Positions 1 to 8,911 of a stretch of DNA of 64,000 nucleotides are shown piece after piece. Position 1 is the stretch's first letter; the number at the start of each line of letters is the position of its first letter. This stretch comes from Acholeplasmataceae bacterium. Its GTDB lineage: Bacteria > Bacillota_I > Bacilli_A > Acholeplasmatales > Acholeplasmataceae. The stretch lies in the NCBI GenBank assembly GCA_021108415.1, contig JAIOQX010000002.1:496001-560000 (forward strand), given 5' to 3'. Below the pieces are notes generated by a model. That model saw only the letters and a program-made list of their open reading frames with translations. It made no database searches and was not told the DNA's origin. The position numbers and the translations under genes are program-made.

Positions 1-3000
1 ACATAATCTCCAAATGCTGGATCTTCAAAAAGTCTAGCAAGAATTGTGTAAATGAAATCTGAATCAATAAATGTTGTGAAATCATCAGTTGGTTGATCAG
101 GTTCAATCATATCAGTAAATGTATTTAATCCTAAAGAACCTAGGTCTCCAAGTAGAGAAAGTGAATTGATGATTGCTCTAAATTCTGCTTTTGGAATTTT
201 TCCTTCTTCAATTGGTTCATATAAAGCACTATCATCTGCAAGCATTGCAGCTGAAGGTGCTGTTGTAAATGTTGTAACGGAAATACCAAGTGCATCACCT
301 AACATGGTTCCAACATAATCACCAAGCTCATCAAGTTTTAATATTTTATCTAATAAAGTATAAATATAATTTGCTTTAAATACACGATCAAAATCATCTT
401 CACCTGTAACAATGTCTGGATTGCTACCTAAAAGATTTGTAAATGTTGCAATTCCAAGTGTAGAAAAGCTTGCTGTATCAGTGATACCCAAATATCTTAG
501 AGATAATAAAATATTTGATATTTCAGTTGCTCTGATGACATCGCCATCCATTAAGAGTGGATCGACTGCTAAAATATCATCTGGAAATACAACGATTGTT
601 TGTGCATTGTTTAATAAATCAACAAGTGATGCTTGTAAATTGTTATCTAATAATGCATCTGATAAAATACCATGTATTAAATCTGCACCAATTAAAGTTT
701 CTATTGAGTTATCACTAACGCCTAGAATTGCATTTAAGTATCCAGTATTTGCAGCATAATCAAGCATATCTTGAATCGTTCCGATATCTTGAGTTTGATT
801 AATATCTTCTACTAATACTGCTATAGAATAGATAAGATCAGTAAGTGTGCCTTCAACCAACATACCATCATCAAGTAAATGATCAGGAACCTTTAACTCA
901 TACCCAAATAATGTATCTCCTAAACTAGCACCAAGTGTATCAATTGTTTTTGCAATAGAGTCTCTTAAAACTACTGAACTATCAAGCGAACCAAAAGCAG
1001 CATCAGCTGTTGCTAAATCGCTGAACTGAGAAAATGCTTCTATTGCCAAGCTTGTTGGACTATTTTTAGCTTCTATAATTCCTTTTACAGATAATTCAAT
1101 ATCTGGAGTTTCACCTAAAGTTGTTGCTAAATCAAAAACAAATCCTAAAACTGCGTTGATTTCATCTTCCCATATTTCAGAATCAATATCAGCATTGGTC
1201 AATGAAGCAGGTATACTTATATAGTCAATAGTTGATCCTGTTTCACTAAAGTTTTTTAAATTATATGCGATATTTAAGAAAATTAAATCAGAATGTCTGT
1301 TATTATCAGTTGCTAGGAATAAATCAGTAAAATCAGAATCAGATAATAAATCAGTAAAATCTATGCTTTGATAATCTAAATATGAAGCACTTTGTGTATC
1401 AAGATAATTTGCAACTTCATATGCGATATCTATTAAAACTGCGATATCATGATTCAATTCAACTGTATCAGGAACATATAAATATGGAATATCAGTAATT
1501 GTTTCAATGTATTCTAATCCTGATTGACCAGCTCTTGATAAGATTTGTAAATCGTCAATAGCATCTCTTAATTCTAAGTATTCAGTATCAGTTAAAGTGC
1601 CTAATTGTGAGATTAGTTCTAACAAATCGTTTGTTTCTAAGCTTGATATTGAAGCTAGTTCACTAGCTGTTGTAAATTTAAAGACTGATTCCACGATTGA
1701 TAAAACATTATTTAACTCTTGTCCAAAACTGAAATCTACAACATCAGCAACTGGATCACTAATTAATACACCTAAGATAACTTCTTTTAAAGCTTCATCT
1801 GTAACATATTTATCAACCAATATTGGACTTGCTAATTCTATGGCAACATTGACGACATCACTGCCTTCAAATATATATTCTACAATAGCTCTTAGAGAAT
1901 CCATATGATCAACTGCAACATTATCAATTAATGTATAATAATTTGGATCATCACCAAAAACAGCACCAACACCTAATTTTAGTGCTTCTGTGTAAATGTC
2001 TGAAATATTGGTAATTTCATCATCCCATTCAATCAATTCTAATTCAGCTGAGATTTGATCAGTTAAAGTCGCATCTAGAGAATCCTTTAATTGTGTATAA
2101 AACGCGTAATCTACACCAATAGGTATAGCTTCCATAAATAATTGAATATCTGTTAGGCTATCAATAATTGATCCAATCCATTCAGGGTTTTGGTTTTCTA
2201 TTAATGCTTGAGGATCATCAAGTGAATTCAATAAAGTTGTTAAGTTATTGTCACCAAATTCATCTGAAAATACTGTATCGATAATATTAGCAAATCTATA
2301 TATTTCTCCATCACTACCTAAAAAGAACTCTGGATCATCTAATATAAATGCAAATTTTTCTTGTAAGTATCCTTCAACTTCACTTGGATCCATCCAAGTG
2401 ACAGCTTGTTGAGCTTCTTCAATTGTTGTTGCATAGTCAACTGCAACATTGATTAAAGTCAATACTTCTAAATCACCAAATGCTCTTAAGATATTAGCAA
2501 GCAGCACACCTTGTTCAGGTGTTAATTCTGCAAGGAGTTCAGGTTGATCAATATATGTTTGCCATTCACCTATGGATGCAAATGTTAATGCAGCATCAGC
2601 GATTCCAAAGACTCTTGAGAATTCTTGGTCCCACTGGATATCATAAAAGACATCCAATGCAGCTTGTGATCCATCTCTTTCACTTAAATTCAGACCATCT
2701 AAATAATCAGGCGCTAAGTTTTCTACACCATATCTAACTGCCGCAGGAATCATGTATCCAATCAAATCACTTTGACCAATATGTATAAATACTTGTTCTA
2801 AGTTATCGATGTCTGCTGAAGAAAAACTATTAAAATCATAATCATCTAAATATCCATTTTGAATAGCTATTCCAGCGATACCTACTAATTGTTCTAATTC
2901 GTTACCAAAATTTATCGGGGTTTTAACATCATCAATAACAATTTGAGTCGTAAAAACCGTATCAAAAATATAACGGTCTAATGATTTTTCTTGTATTTTA

Positions 3001-3764
3001 ATATCTTTAACGATGGCAGATAATCCACCATCATTCATTTCTTGTATATTATCTAAAATTTCTTGTATCTCACTTGGGATGATACTTGCAATTTCTGTAT
3101 CAGTTGATAATTGTGTTTGTTGATTTTGTTGACTCACATTTACACTTGTATTAACTTCAGCTGCAAATCCCGCAATCACTAAAAGTGGTACTAAGAATAC
3201 AAACGCAACAACTAATCCTCTTAAAGAGCCAATTGCTCCACCACCTAGTCTTCCTAAAATTGTCTTTTTTAGTCGTTTACTTGGTTTTAATTTTTTATTC
3301 GTTTGATTCATTTCTTGATATGCCATTAATTCTTTATCATTTTGCTTTTTCAAAAGAATTGGAAGAATGATACGCTTCCAAATCGGTTTGAAAATAGTTA
3401 AAGTAAGTAAAAACTTTAAGATTGGATAAAGTATGATAAAGCCTATAATTCTAATTACTAAGTCAATAAGTGCAGTGGCAACACCTAAAATTTGTGGTTC
3501 AGATAAATATGTAATTACATCAGCTGGAATAATACCTCCAGTTAATCCATTTACAAGATTAATAATTGATTCGAAGGACAAACCGTATTTAAAAATAAGG
3601 TTTAATGAAAGTTTGGAGACGATAAAAAGAGTCACAACTGTCATGATTAAACTAACAATTGTGAAATAAGTTGATTTCCTTGTTCCTCTTAAAAAACCAA
3701 TTAAAAAATGTACGAAAACAAAGACTCCAATAATCCCCCATTGTATCAATAGAAATGATGGCAT
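1..3764 (-). CDS. Giant CvpA-like membrane protein with very large exterior region (C-terminus beyond window)
   Basis: An open frame runs from an ATG at 3764 through the left edge: 1254 codons with no stop in the parts I translated (the first 450 or so codons and samples near 2000, 1000 and 1). The first 205 residues look like the CvpA family. Hydrophobic segments lie at about 5-25, 31-52, 96-125 and 183-203, with RGTRK after the first and a glycine-rich GRLGGGAIGSLRG stretch before the last. The following 1000 or more residues are acidic, polar and rich in Asn, Asp, Ile and Leu, with few Cys, and probably sit outside the cell. A ribosome-binding site (AAGGGA) precedes the ATG. CvpA proteins are usually under 250 residues, so the long tail is unusual. 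The function of the tail is unknown. Confidence 0.8.
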   Translation of the reverse strand, partial: MPSFLLIQWGIIGVFVFVHFLIGFLRGTRKSTYFTIVSLIMTVVTLFIVSKLSLNLIFKYGLSFESIINLVNGLTGGIIPADVITYLSEPQILGVATALIDLVIRIIGFIILYPILKFLLTLTIFKPIWKRIILPILLKKQNDKELMAYQEMNQTNKKLKPSKRLKKTILGRLGGGAIGSLRGLVVAFVFLVPLLVIAGFAAEVNTSVNVSQQNQQTQLSTDTEIASIIPSEIQEILDNIQEMNDGGLSAIVKDIKIQEKSLDRYIFDTVFTTQIVIDDVKTPINFGNELEQLVGIAGIAIQNGYLDDYDFNSFSSADIDNLEQVFIHIGQSDLIGYMIPAAVRYGVENLAPDYLDGLNLSERDGSQAALDVFYDIQWDQEFSRVFGIADAALTFASIGEWQTYIDQPELLAELTPEQGVLLANILRAFGDLEVLTLINVAVDYATTIEEAQQAVTWMDPSEVEGYLQEKFAFILDDPEFFLGSDGEIYRFANIIDTVFSDEFGDNNLTTLLNSLDDPQALIENQNPEWIGSIIDSLTDIQLFMEAIPIGVDYAFYTQLKDSLDATLTDQISAELELIEWDDEITNISDIYTEALKLGVGAVFGDDPNYYTLIDNVAVDHMDSLRAIVEYIFEGSDVVNVAIELASPILVDKYVTDEALKEVILGVLISDPVADVVDFSFGQELNNVLSIVESVFKFTTASELASISSLETNDLLELISQLGTLTDTEYLELRDAIDDLQILSRAGQSGLEYIETITDIPYLYVPDTVELNHDIAVLIDIAYEVANYLDTQSASYLDYQSIDFTDLLSDSDFTDLFLATDNNRHSDLIFLNIAYNLKNFSETGSTIDYISIPASLTNADIDSEIWEDEINAVLGFVFDLATTLGETPDIELSVKGIIEAKNSPTSLAIEAFSQFSDLATADAAFGSLDSSVVLRDSIAKTIDTLGASLGDTLFGYELKVPDHLLDDGMLVEGTLTDLIYSIAVLVEDINQTQDIGTIQDMLDYAANTGYLNAILGVSDNSIETLIGADLIHGILSDALLDNNLQASLVDLLNNAQTIVVFPDDILAVDPLLMDGDVIRATEISNILLSLRYLGITDTASFSTLGIATFTNLLGSNPDIVTGEDDFDRVFKANYIYTLLDKILKLDELGDYVGTMLGDALGISVTTFTTAPSAAMLADDSALYEPIEEGKIPKAEFRAIINSLSLLGDLGSLGLNTFTDMIEPDQPTDDFTTFIDSDFIYTILARLFEDPAFGDY

Positions 3765-3800
3765 ATATTTTCTTCCCTTCTACTCAATATGTTTACATCT

Positions 3801-3829
3801 ATTTTAGCAAAATAATGGTCATAACACAA
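3801..3829 (-). promoter_or_regulatory. Promoter of the CvpA-like gene
   Basis: On the minus strand TTGTGT (3824-3829) and TAAAAT (3801-3806) are separated by 17 bases, and a TGC immediately before the -10 makes it an extended -10. It lies 36 bases upstream of the start codon. Confidence 0.55.
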
Positions 3830-3845
3830 TAAACTAGGCATGAAT

Positions 3846-3867
3846 ATGTATATTATATAATATACAT
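3846..3867. repeat. Perfect 22-bp AT-rich palindrome
   Basis: Positions 3846-3867 read the same on both strands; the central part is TATATTATATAATATA. It lies 17 bases upstream of the -35 box of the CvpA-like gene and just past the terminator of the CDF gene, so it may be an operator. Its AT-only core also allows chance formation. Confidence 0.45.
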
Positions 3868-3870
3868 GCA

Positions 3871-3895
3871 AAAAAAATAGGCAATTAGCCTATTT
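3871..3895 (-). terminator. Rho-independent terminator of the CDF gene
   Basis: An 8-bp stem AAATAGGC / GCCTATTT with loop of five bases (3875-3895 on the plus strand) is followed on the minus strand by a run of T. The 5' arm includes the TAG stop codon of the CDF gene. Confidence 0.8.
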
Positions 3896-4774
3896 ATGGG
3901 GGTTTACATGAACCATACAATGTATAATCTCTTCAAATTGATTTTCAACAAGTTTGTGTACATCTTCTGCAATTGCATGTGCTTCTTTCAATGAAAGGTT
4001 TTCTTTCACACCGATTTCAATGTCGACATAAAGTTGAGTCATGTGCATTCTAGCTTTTAAATCATCAATTGATAAAACTCCTTTTAAACTTAAAACATAG
4101 TCCTTTATATGTTTTAGTTCACTCATATCTGGAGATTGATCAACAAGAAATGGTGTAGCTTCTTTCAATATAGAAATTGATAATCTCAAAATAAATACAC
4201 TAATGATTAATGATCCAATATAGTCAAATATAATTAAATCAAACTGTGATAAAACAAGGACAATTACTGTTAATGATGTTGACCATATATCAAAAAAATG
4301 ATTTTTATATTCTGCCTTTAATGTTGGATTTTTATACGTCTTGTTCAATTTGAAATAGAAGATTGCTAACGCAATTTTTATAATTAAACTAAAAATTGAT
4401 ATATATACAGTAATGATATTTGGATAAACGATTTCACTTGAATTCATGGTGTATTCAATTATAGAAACTATTGCTCTATAACTTATAAAAAAGGCAGTAA
4501 AAGAAAAGAAAATCCCGATTGCAAAATAAGCAAGTCCTTCAAATTTTTGATGACCGTAGGGATGATTATGATCAGGTTTTTTAGTTGAGATTTTTAAAAT
4601 AAAAAATATGATTAAACTCATAAAAATATCTGAGAAGGAGTTGATGCCATCTGATACAAGAGATTGAGCGTTTCCCCAGACTCCGAAACCTATCTTGATC
4701 ATCGTTAAAAGAATATTTGCGCTTAATCCGATATAAACAGATGTTAAAATTTTTTTTCTATCTTGCTCTTTCAT
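3890..4774 (-). CDS. Cation diffusion facilitator family metal transporter
   Basis: The 294-residue protein has the usual CDF plan: about six membrane segments in the first 200 residues, then a cytoplasmic ferredoxin-like domain. The domain holds SIDDLKARMHMTQLYVDIEI and a final HCMVHVNP that fit family metal sites. CDF proteins exchange protons for divalent metals to export them. The usual membrane metal site is one His or Asp plus Asp pair in TM2 and another in TM5. Here both positions read N-x3-D (N45/D49 and N158/D162). A histidine-rich loop (HNHPYGH) follows TM2. The start ATG is 11 bases after the stop of the unknown upstream gene, so the two are probably cotranscribed with dnaE. The metal carried cannot be told from sequence. 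Confidence 0.88.
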   Translation of the reverse strand: MKEQDRKKILTSVYIGLSANILLTMIKIGFGVWGNAQSLVSDGINSFSDIFMSLIIFFILKISTKKPDHNHPYGHQKFEGLAYFAIGIFFSFTAFFISYRAIVSIIEYTMNSSEIVYPNIITVYISIFSLIIKIALAIFYFKLNKTYKNPTLKAEYKNHFFDIWSTSLTVIVLVLSQFDLIIFDYIGSLIISVFILRLSISILKEATPFLVDQSPDMSELKHIKDYVLSLKGVLSIDDLKARMHMTQLYVDIEIGVKENLSLKEAHAIAEDVHKLVENQFEEIIHCMVHVNPHK

Positions 4775-4785
4775 TTGTAAGACTC

Positions 4786-5307
4786 CTAATTAATATGTTC
4801 TCGTTCGAAATAAAAATTCAAATGATTTTTAACAAATGAAACATCAAATCCTAATATAAGTTGTTGAGAAGTCAAGCCACTCAAATCTCCTGAAAGTAAT
4901 GACAGTTGGTCATATTTTCTTCCTATAAAGAGCATCATTTGAATCATTTTTTTTAAATCATCTCTAGTTTTCACTAATATATTTTTGTATCTGTAAATTT
5001 GAAATTGGTCATAAAAATAAATATCTACATGAAAATCAGAAAAGTTTTTTTGTTTATAGATCGTAATATCATAGGAAACCATCGATAAAAACATCCGTTC
5101 GATTAAAGATTCTGCAAATTCAAAGTGCTTTTCATCAAAAAGATTAAATAATACATTTGATATATTATCTAAAATATCTTCGCACAAATCTGCATCTGAT
5201 TGAAATCTATAAAGTTTTTTCAACATATGTACTTGTTCTGCAAATAATTGTTTATATTCAAAATCAAGTAATTGTTTTTCTTCTTTTGTCCATGTATCAA
5301 ATCTCAT
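4786..5307 (-). CDS. Hypothetical protein, 173 residues
   Basis: I do not recognise a family. The protein is soluble, with no membrane segment or signal peptide. It is rich in Phe, Tyr, Asp and Lys, and predicted mostly helical from its heptad-like spacing of Leu and Phe (for example the stretch around FAESLIERMFLSM). It begins only 3 bases after the dnaE stop and ends 11 bases before the CDF gene, so it is probably translated from the same transcript. Codon use matches the neighbours, and nothing suggests recent transfer. Confidence 0.7.
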   Translation of the reverse strand: MRFDTWTKEEKQLLDFEYKQLFAEQVHMLKKLYRFQSDADLCEDILDNISNVLFNLFDEKHFEFAESLIERMFLSMVSYDITIYKQKNFSDFHVDIYFYDQFQIYRYKNILVKTRDDLKKMIQMMLFIGRKYDQLSLLSGDLSGLTSQQLILGFDVSFVKNHLNFYFEREHIN

Positions 5308-5310
5308 ATA

Positions 5311-8274
5311 CTATACCTTCTCTATAGTATATATTCTATCAACTATGTATGTTTTTTTGTCTTTAAATGCATTTTCTTTTATATCAAACATTTTTATTTG
5401 TTCATCAAGTAGCTGTTCATAAGATAAATAAGTATTTGTAAAAAGGGTTGCTTCTATCTGATGTTGTCCATCATCAATGGTAATAAATGCCATCGGTTTA
5501 CCTTGTTTGGTTTTAATAACTTTTTTGCTTGTAATAAACCCAAGGAATCTAATTTGTTTTTGCGTGTTTAAATCTTCGATGGTTTGTAATTTATTTTTTC
5601 TAATAAACTCTTGATACATTTGTAAAGGATGATAAACCAAATTAAAACCAATCGCTTCTTTTTCATTTAACGCTAAATCTTTAAATCCATATTCTTCATG
5701 TTTTTTTAATTTAAAATCTGTGATATACATTTCATATCCTGCATGGCTAGCATCTTTGTTTTCAATCATTGTATGATGATTTAATTCAAATGAATCCAGC
5801 GCTCCACTATGAATAAGCATTTCTATGTTTTTATCATTGATAATGTTTTTTAATCTATTTTTAAAGTCATGGAAATCTTTAAACTGACCTTCTGATCTTG
5901 TGTCCATGATTTTTTGAACTTGAGCTTTTCCAATAGATTTAACAGATAATAACGGTAAGATAATTTGATTGTCTTTTAACGTATACCGATCTGTAGATAT
6001 ATTAATATTTGGAGGAAGTACGTCGATGTGATGTCTTCTTAAATCTGTGATATATTCATACGAATTTTTTGAGTTACCCATAGAATTTGATAAGAGAATC
6101 GTCATGAATTTCTCATAGTGATTTGCTTTCAAATATGCCATTTGATAAGCAACCAAAGAATAGGCAACACTATGACTTCTATTAAACCCATAATTTGCGA
6201 ATTTAACGATCAGATCATAGATCGTTTCTGCTATTTCTTTTGAGTAGTTTTTACCTGCGCATTTATCAATAAATCTAATGCGTTCTTTTTCAAGAATTTC
6301 TAAGTTTTTCTTAGATATACCTCTTCTCAGTAAATCCGCTTGAGCAAGCGTATATCCAGCAAATTCATTTGCGATTCTTATGATTTGTTCTTGATAGATA
6401 ATGATTCCAAATGTTGGTTTTAATATATCAACTAAATTGGGATGAATAATCTCATATGGTTTACCATTTCTTCTTTCAATATATTCATCAATATGATCCA
6501 TAGGACCTGGTCTAAATAATGCCAATAAAGCAATGATATCTTCAAATGTATTTGGCTTTAATTTTCTTAAGACATTTTTCATACCATTTGACTCTAACTG
6601 AAATACACCATCACTTCTTGCTTGACTTAGTAATGCATAAGTTTTTGTGTCATCAAGTGGTATTTGACTTAATTGAAATTTTTTGTTTTCTGCTTGTATA
6701 AGTTCTACAACATCATGAATGATTTGTAGGTTTCTAATCCCTAAAAAATCTATTTTTAACAGCCCTAAAGATTCTAAATCACTAGCTTCAAATTGGGACT
6801 GATAATATCCGTCTTGATTTTCTAATAAAGGAATGTATTTATCTAAATTTTGGTCAGCTAAAATCATACCTGCTGCATGAGTTCCAGTATGTCTAGGTAG
6901 TCCTTCTATTTTTTTAGCGACTTCTAATAATCTTACAGTTTCTTGATCATTAGTATCCACTTGATCATTTAGTACTCTTTTAATAATTGCATTTACTCTT
7001 TGAATATCTATCTTCATAACTCTAGCAATATCTCTAATTGAAGATCTAAGTGCAAATGTTCCAAAGGTAATAATTGATATCATATGATCTTTTCCATATT
7101 TTTCTCTTACATATGAAATCACTTCATCTCTTTTATTATCAGGGAAATCTAGATCGATATCAGGCATTGAAATACGTTCAACATTTAAAAATCTTTCAAA
7201 TAAAAGATCATATTGAATCGGATCTACATCAGTAATGCCTAAACAATAAGCAACTAATGAACCTGCAGCTGATCCTCTACCAGGACCAACTAAAATATCA
7301 TGCGTTTTTGCATATCTAACAAAATCAAATACAATTAAAAAATAGTGGTCAAATCCCATATCATGAATAATGTTTAACTCATAGATCAATCTTTCTTGAT
7401 AGATTTGATGACTTCTGGTATTATGTTCTAATCGTTTTTTTAATCCTTTAATCGCAAGTGCTTTTAAATATGCTTTTGATGATGTGCCTTTAATATCATA
7501 TTTAGGCATATCAAAGGTTGGTGCTTCCCATTTAAAATCTACTTGTTGAACCATTTCATCAAGGTTTGTGAATACTTCCTTATAATCAGAGAAATGTTTA
7601 ACAAGTTCATCTTTATTCATAAACTGATAATGAGCGTCTTCTTGCATCTGATAAGAATCATCAGATATCTTTCTTAAAGCATCATAGGCTACTCTGTCAC
7701 TTTCATCTATATAAGAAGTCTCATGAATAGGTAATAAATTTATATGACTTTGTTTTGCAAGTTCTTTTAATTTAGGTCCAACCATCACTTCCATATCAAG
7801 TGTATCAAGAGATAACCCAATATAAAGCGAGCTAAATTTTTGTTTAAATTCTATCATGATACTTAATGCTTGATCCATTTGATTATTTAAAATTGCTTGG
7901 CTAATGATGGAATCATATCCAGATGTTACACAAATTAATCCTTCTTCGTGCTTTACAAGTTCTTCATAAGTGAGTGCTTGTTTACTCTTCAGTAAACTGA
8001 TTTGAAGTAGGTTTTCATACCCTTTTTTATTTTTAACATATAATAAAAAACCACTTTGTCCTAGTTCGTGCTCTATATTGACTTTTAACCCTAATATGGG
8101 TTTAATGTTATGTTTTTTGGCTTGTTTAAAAAGATGAAGCATCCCATGAAGTTGCTCATCTGATAGCGCTATAAAATCATATCCCCCTTGTTTGGCTTTT
8201 TCAACCAATAAAGGCAGGGGAATTGTATTTTTTAGCATTGAATATGAACTTTGTAAGTATAATGTTCCAAACAT
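5311..8274 (-). CDS. dnaE: DNA polymerase III alpha subunit, DnaE type
   Basis: This is the replicative DNA polymerase alpha subunit. The N-terminal PHP domain (about 1-200) is followed by palm and fingers with GPGRGSAAGSLVAY and the catalytic aspartates in PDIDLDFPD, then FANYGFNRSHSVAYSLVAYQ, a helix-hairpin-helix region and a C-terminal OB fold near IRFLGFITSKKV. At about 987 residues it is short for the family. The PHP metal ligands appear lost: the N-terminal motif reads LYLQSSYSML where active homologues have HLHVH. I place the start at the ATG at 8274 because GGTGA lies 5 bases upstream and the protein then begins MFGTLY, like homologues. An in-frame ATG at 8286 with a more distant AAAGG is the alternative. 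No proofreading exonuclease insert is seen, so this is DnaE rather than PolC. Confidence 0.95.
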   Translation of the reverse strand: MFGTLYLQSSYSMLKNTIPLPLLVEKAKQGGYDFIALSDEQLHGMLHLFKQAKKHNIKPILGLKVNIEHELGQSGFLLYVKNKKGYENLLQISLLKSKQALTYEELVKHEEGLICVTSGYDSIISQAILNNQMDQALSIMIEFKQKFSSLYIGLSLDTLDMEVMVGPKLKELAKQSHINLLPIHETSYIDESDRVAYDALRKISDDSYQMQEDAHYQFMNKDELVKHFSDYKEVFTNLDEMVQQVDFKWEAPTFDMPKYDIKGTSSKAYLKALAIKGLKKRLEHNTRSHQIYQERLIYELNIIHDMGFDHYFLIVFDFVRYAKTHDILVGPGRGSAAGSLVAYCLGITDVDPIQYDLLFERFLNVERISMPDIDLDFPDNKRDEVISYVREKYGKDHMISIITFGTFALRSSIRDIARVMKIDIQRVNAIIKRVLNDQVDTNDQETVRLLEVAKKIEGLPRHTGTHAAGMILADQNLDKYIPLLENQDGYYQSQFEASDLESLGLLKIDFLGIRNLQIIHDVVELIQAENKKFQLSQIPLDDTKTYALLSQARSDGVFQLESNGMKNVLRKLKPNTFEDIIALLALFRPGPMDHIDEYIERRNGKPYEIIHPNLVDILKPTFGIIIYQEQIIRIANEFAGYTLAQADLLRRGISKKNLEILEKERIRFIDKCAGKNYSKEIAETIYDLIVKFANYGFNRSHSVAYSLVAYQMAYLKANHYEKFMTILLSNSMGNSKNSYEYITDLRRHHIDVLPPNINISTDRYTLKDNQIILPLLSVKSIGKAQVQKIMDTRSEGQFKDFHDFKNRLKNIINDKNIEMLIHSGALDSFELNHHTMIENKDASHAGYEMYITDFKLKKHEEYGFKDLALNEKEAIGFNLVYHPLQMYQEFIRKNKLQTIEDLNTQKQIRFLGFITSKKVIKTKQGKPMAFITIDDGQHQIEATLFTNTYLSYEQLLDEQIKMFDIKENAFKDKKTYIVDRIYTIEKV

Positions 8275-8287
8275 AAACTTCACCATA

Positions 8288-8307
8288 TTTAATAAACCTT
8301 TATTAAA
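8288..8307 (-). promoter_or_regulatory. Inverted repeat over the dnaE ribosome-binding region
   Basis: Nine-base arms TTTAATAAA and TTTATTAAA flank CC on the plus strand. The AAAGG Shine-Dalgarno-like sequence of the upstream dnaE ATG lies in the centre. A -10 box TATAAT is at 8321-8326. This could be an operator or a weak AT-only hairpin. Confidence 0.35.
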
Positions 8308-8360
8308 CTGTCCTACTCATATTATACATGTTTTTCTAGCTATTTTCTTTCTAACCTATA

Positions 8361-8385
8361 AAAAAAATGCTAAAATTAGCATTTT
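8361..8385 (-). terminator. Terminator of the flavodoxin gene
   Basis: Ten-base arms AAAATGCTAA / TTAGCATTTT (8364-8385) with a 2-base spacer are followed on the minus strand by seven T. Confidence 0.85.
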
Positions 8386-8398
8386 ATTTTATAAGTTT

Positions 8399-8827
8399 TT
8401 AATATTTTCCAAAACCTTCGCCAAATTGGAAGCATTCATCTTCTTCTTCTGAACTAGGTGTTGAATTAATTTTTAACCCAGTTTCATAAAGATCGGCACC
8501 AGAATCTTTAACACGGTCAACCCATGCATCCATCCATTCGCCTTCGCCCCAACCATATGAACCGAATATCGCAACTTTTTTACCTGCTAATTCGCCTTCA
8601 ACTTCTTCAAAGAATGGTTCAAATTCATCTTCTTCTAATGTTTCAACACCCATTGATGGGCAACCAAACACAATTTTATCAAAACCAGAAACTTCGCTTG
8701 GTTCAACCGCATCAACAGTTCTATAATCAACAGATACTCCTGAAGCTTCTAAACCTTCTTTAATCTTTTCAGCCATTATTTCTGTGTTTCCTGTACCACT
8801 CCAATAAACCAATAATACATCAGCCAT
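8399..8827 (-). CDS. fld: Flavodoxin
   Basis: This 142-residue protein is a short-chain flavodoxin, a soluble FMN-binding electron carrier. The FMN phosphate loop SGTGNTE is at residues 10-16, after the first beta strand. FGSYGWGEGEWMDAW in the second half is the second isoalloxazine-contacting loop. The length is normal. AAGGAG precedes the start at good spacing, behind a consensus promoter, and a strong terminator follows, so it is a well-expressed single-gene unit. Its redox partner is not in the window. Confidence 0.95.
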   Translation of the reverse strand: MADVLLVYWSGTGNTEIMAEKIKEGLEASGVSVDYRTVDAVEPSEVSGFDKIVFGCPSMGVETLEEDEFEPFFEEVEGELAGKKVAIFGSYGWGEGEWMDAWVDRVKDSGADLYETGLKINSTPSSEEEDECFQFGEGFGKY

Positions 8828-8873
8828 ATGTAAACAACTCCTTTTTATTTTTTAACTCTTGTTTCACGATAAC

Positions 8874-8902
8874 ATTATAATTCAATTAAAAGTTTATGTC
8901 AA
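8874..8902 (-). promoter_or_regulatory. Consensus sigma-A promoter of the flavodoxin gene
   Basis: On the minus strand TTGACA (8897-8902) and TATAAT (8874-8879) are separated by exactly 17 bases. The -35 box starts only 10 bases after the stop of the upstream Ig-repeat gene, leaving no room for a separate terminator. Confidence 0.9.
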
Positions 8903-8911
8903 AAGATAGGA

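Noticed and set aside
2519-2737. Plus-strand open frame inside the CvpA-like gene
   Set aside because: It lies antisense within a continuous minus-strand frame, lacks a ribosome-binding site, and its composition (many His, Leu and Gln) is typical of the complement of an Asp/Glu/Asn-rich gene.
8524-8763. Plus-strand open frame opposite flavodoxin
   Set aside because: It is a shadow of the well-supported flavodoxin gene and has no promoter or ribosome-binding site.
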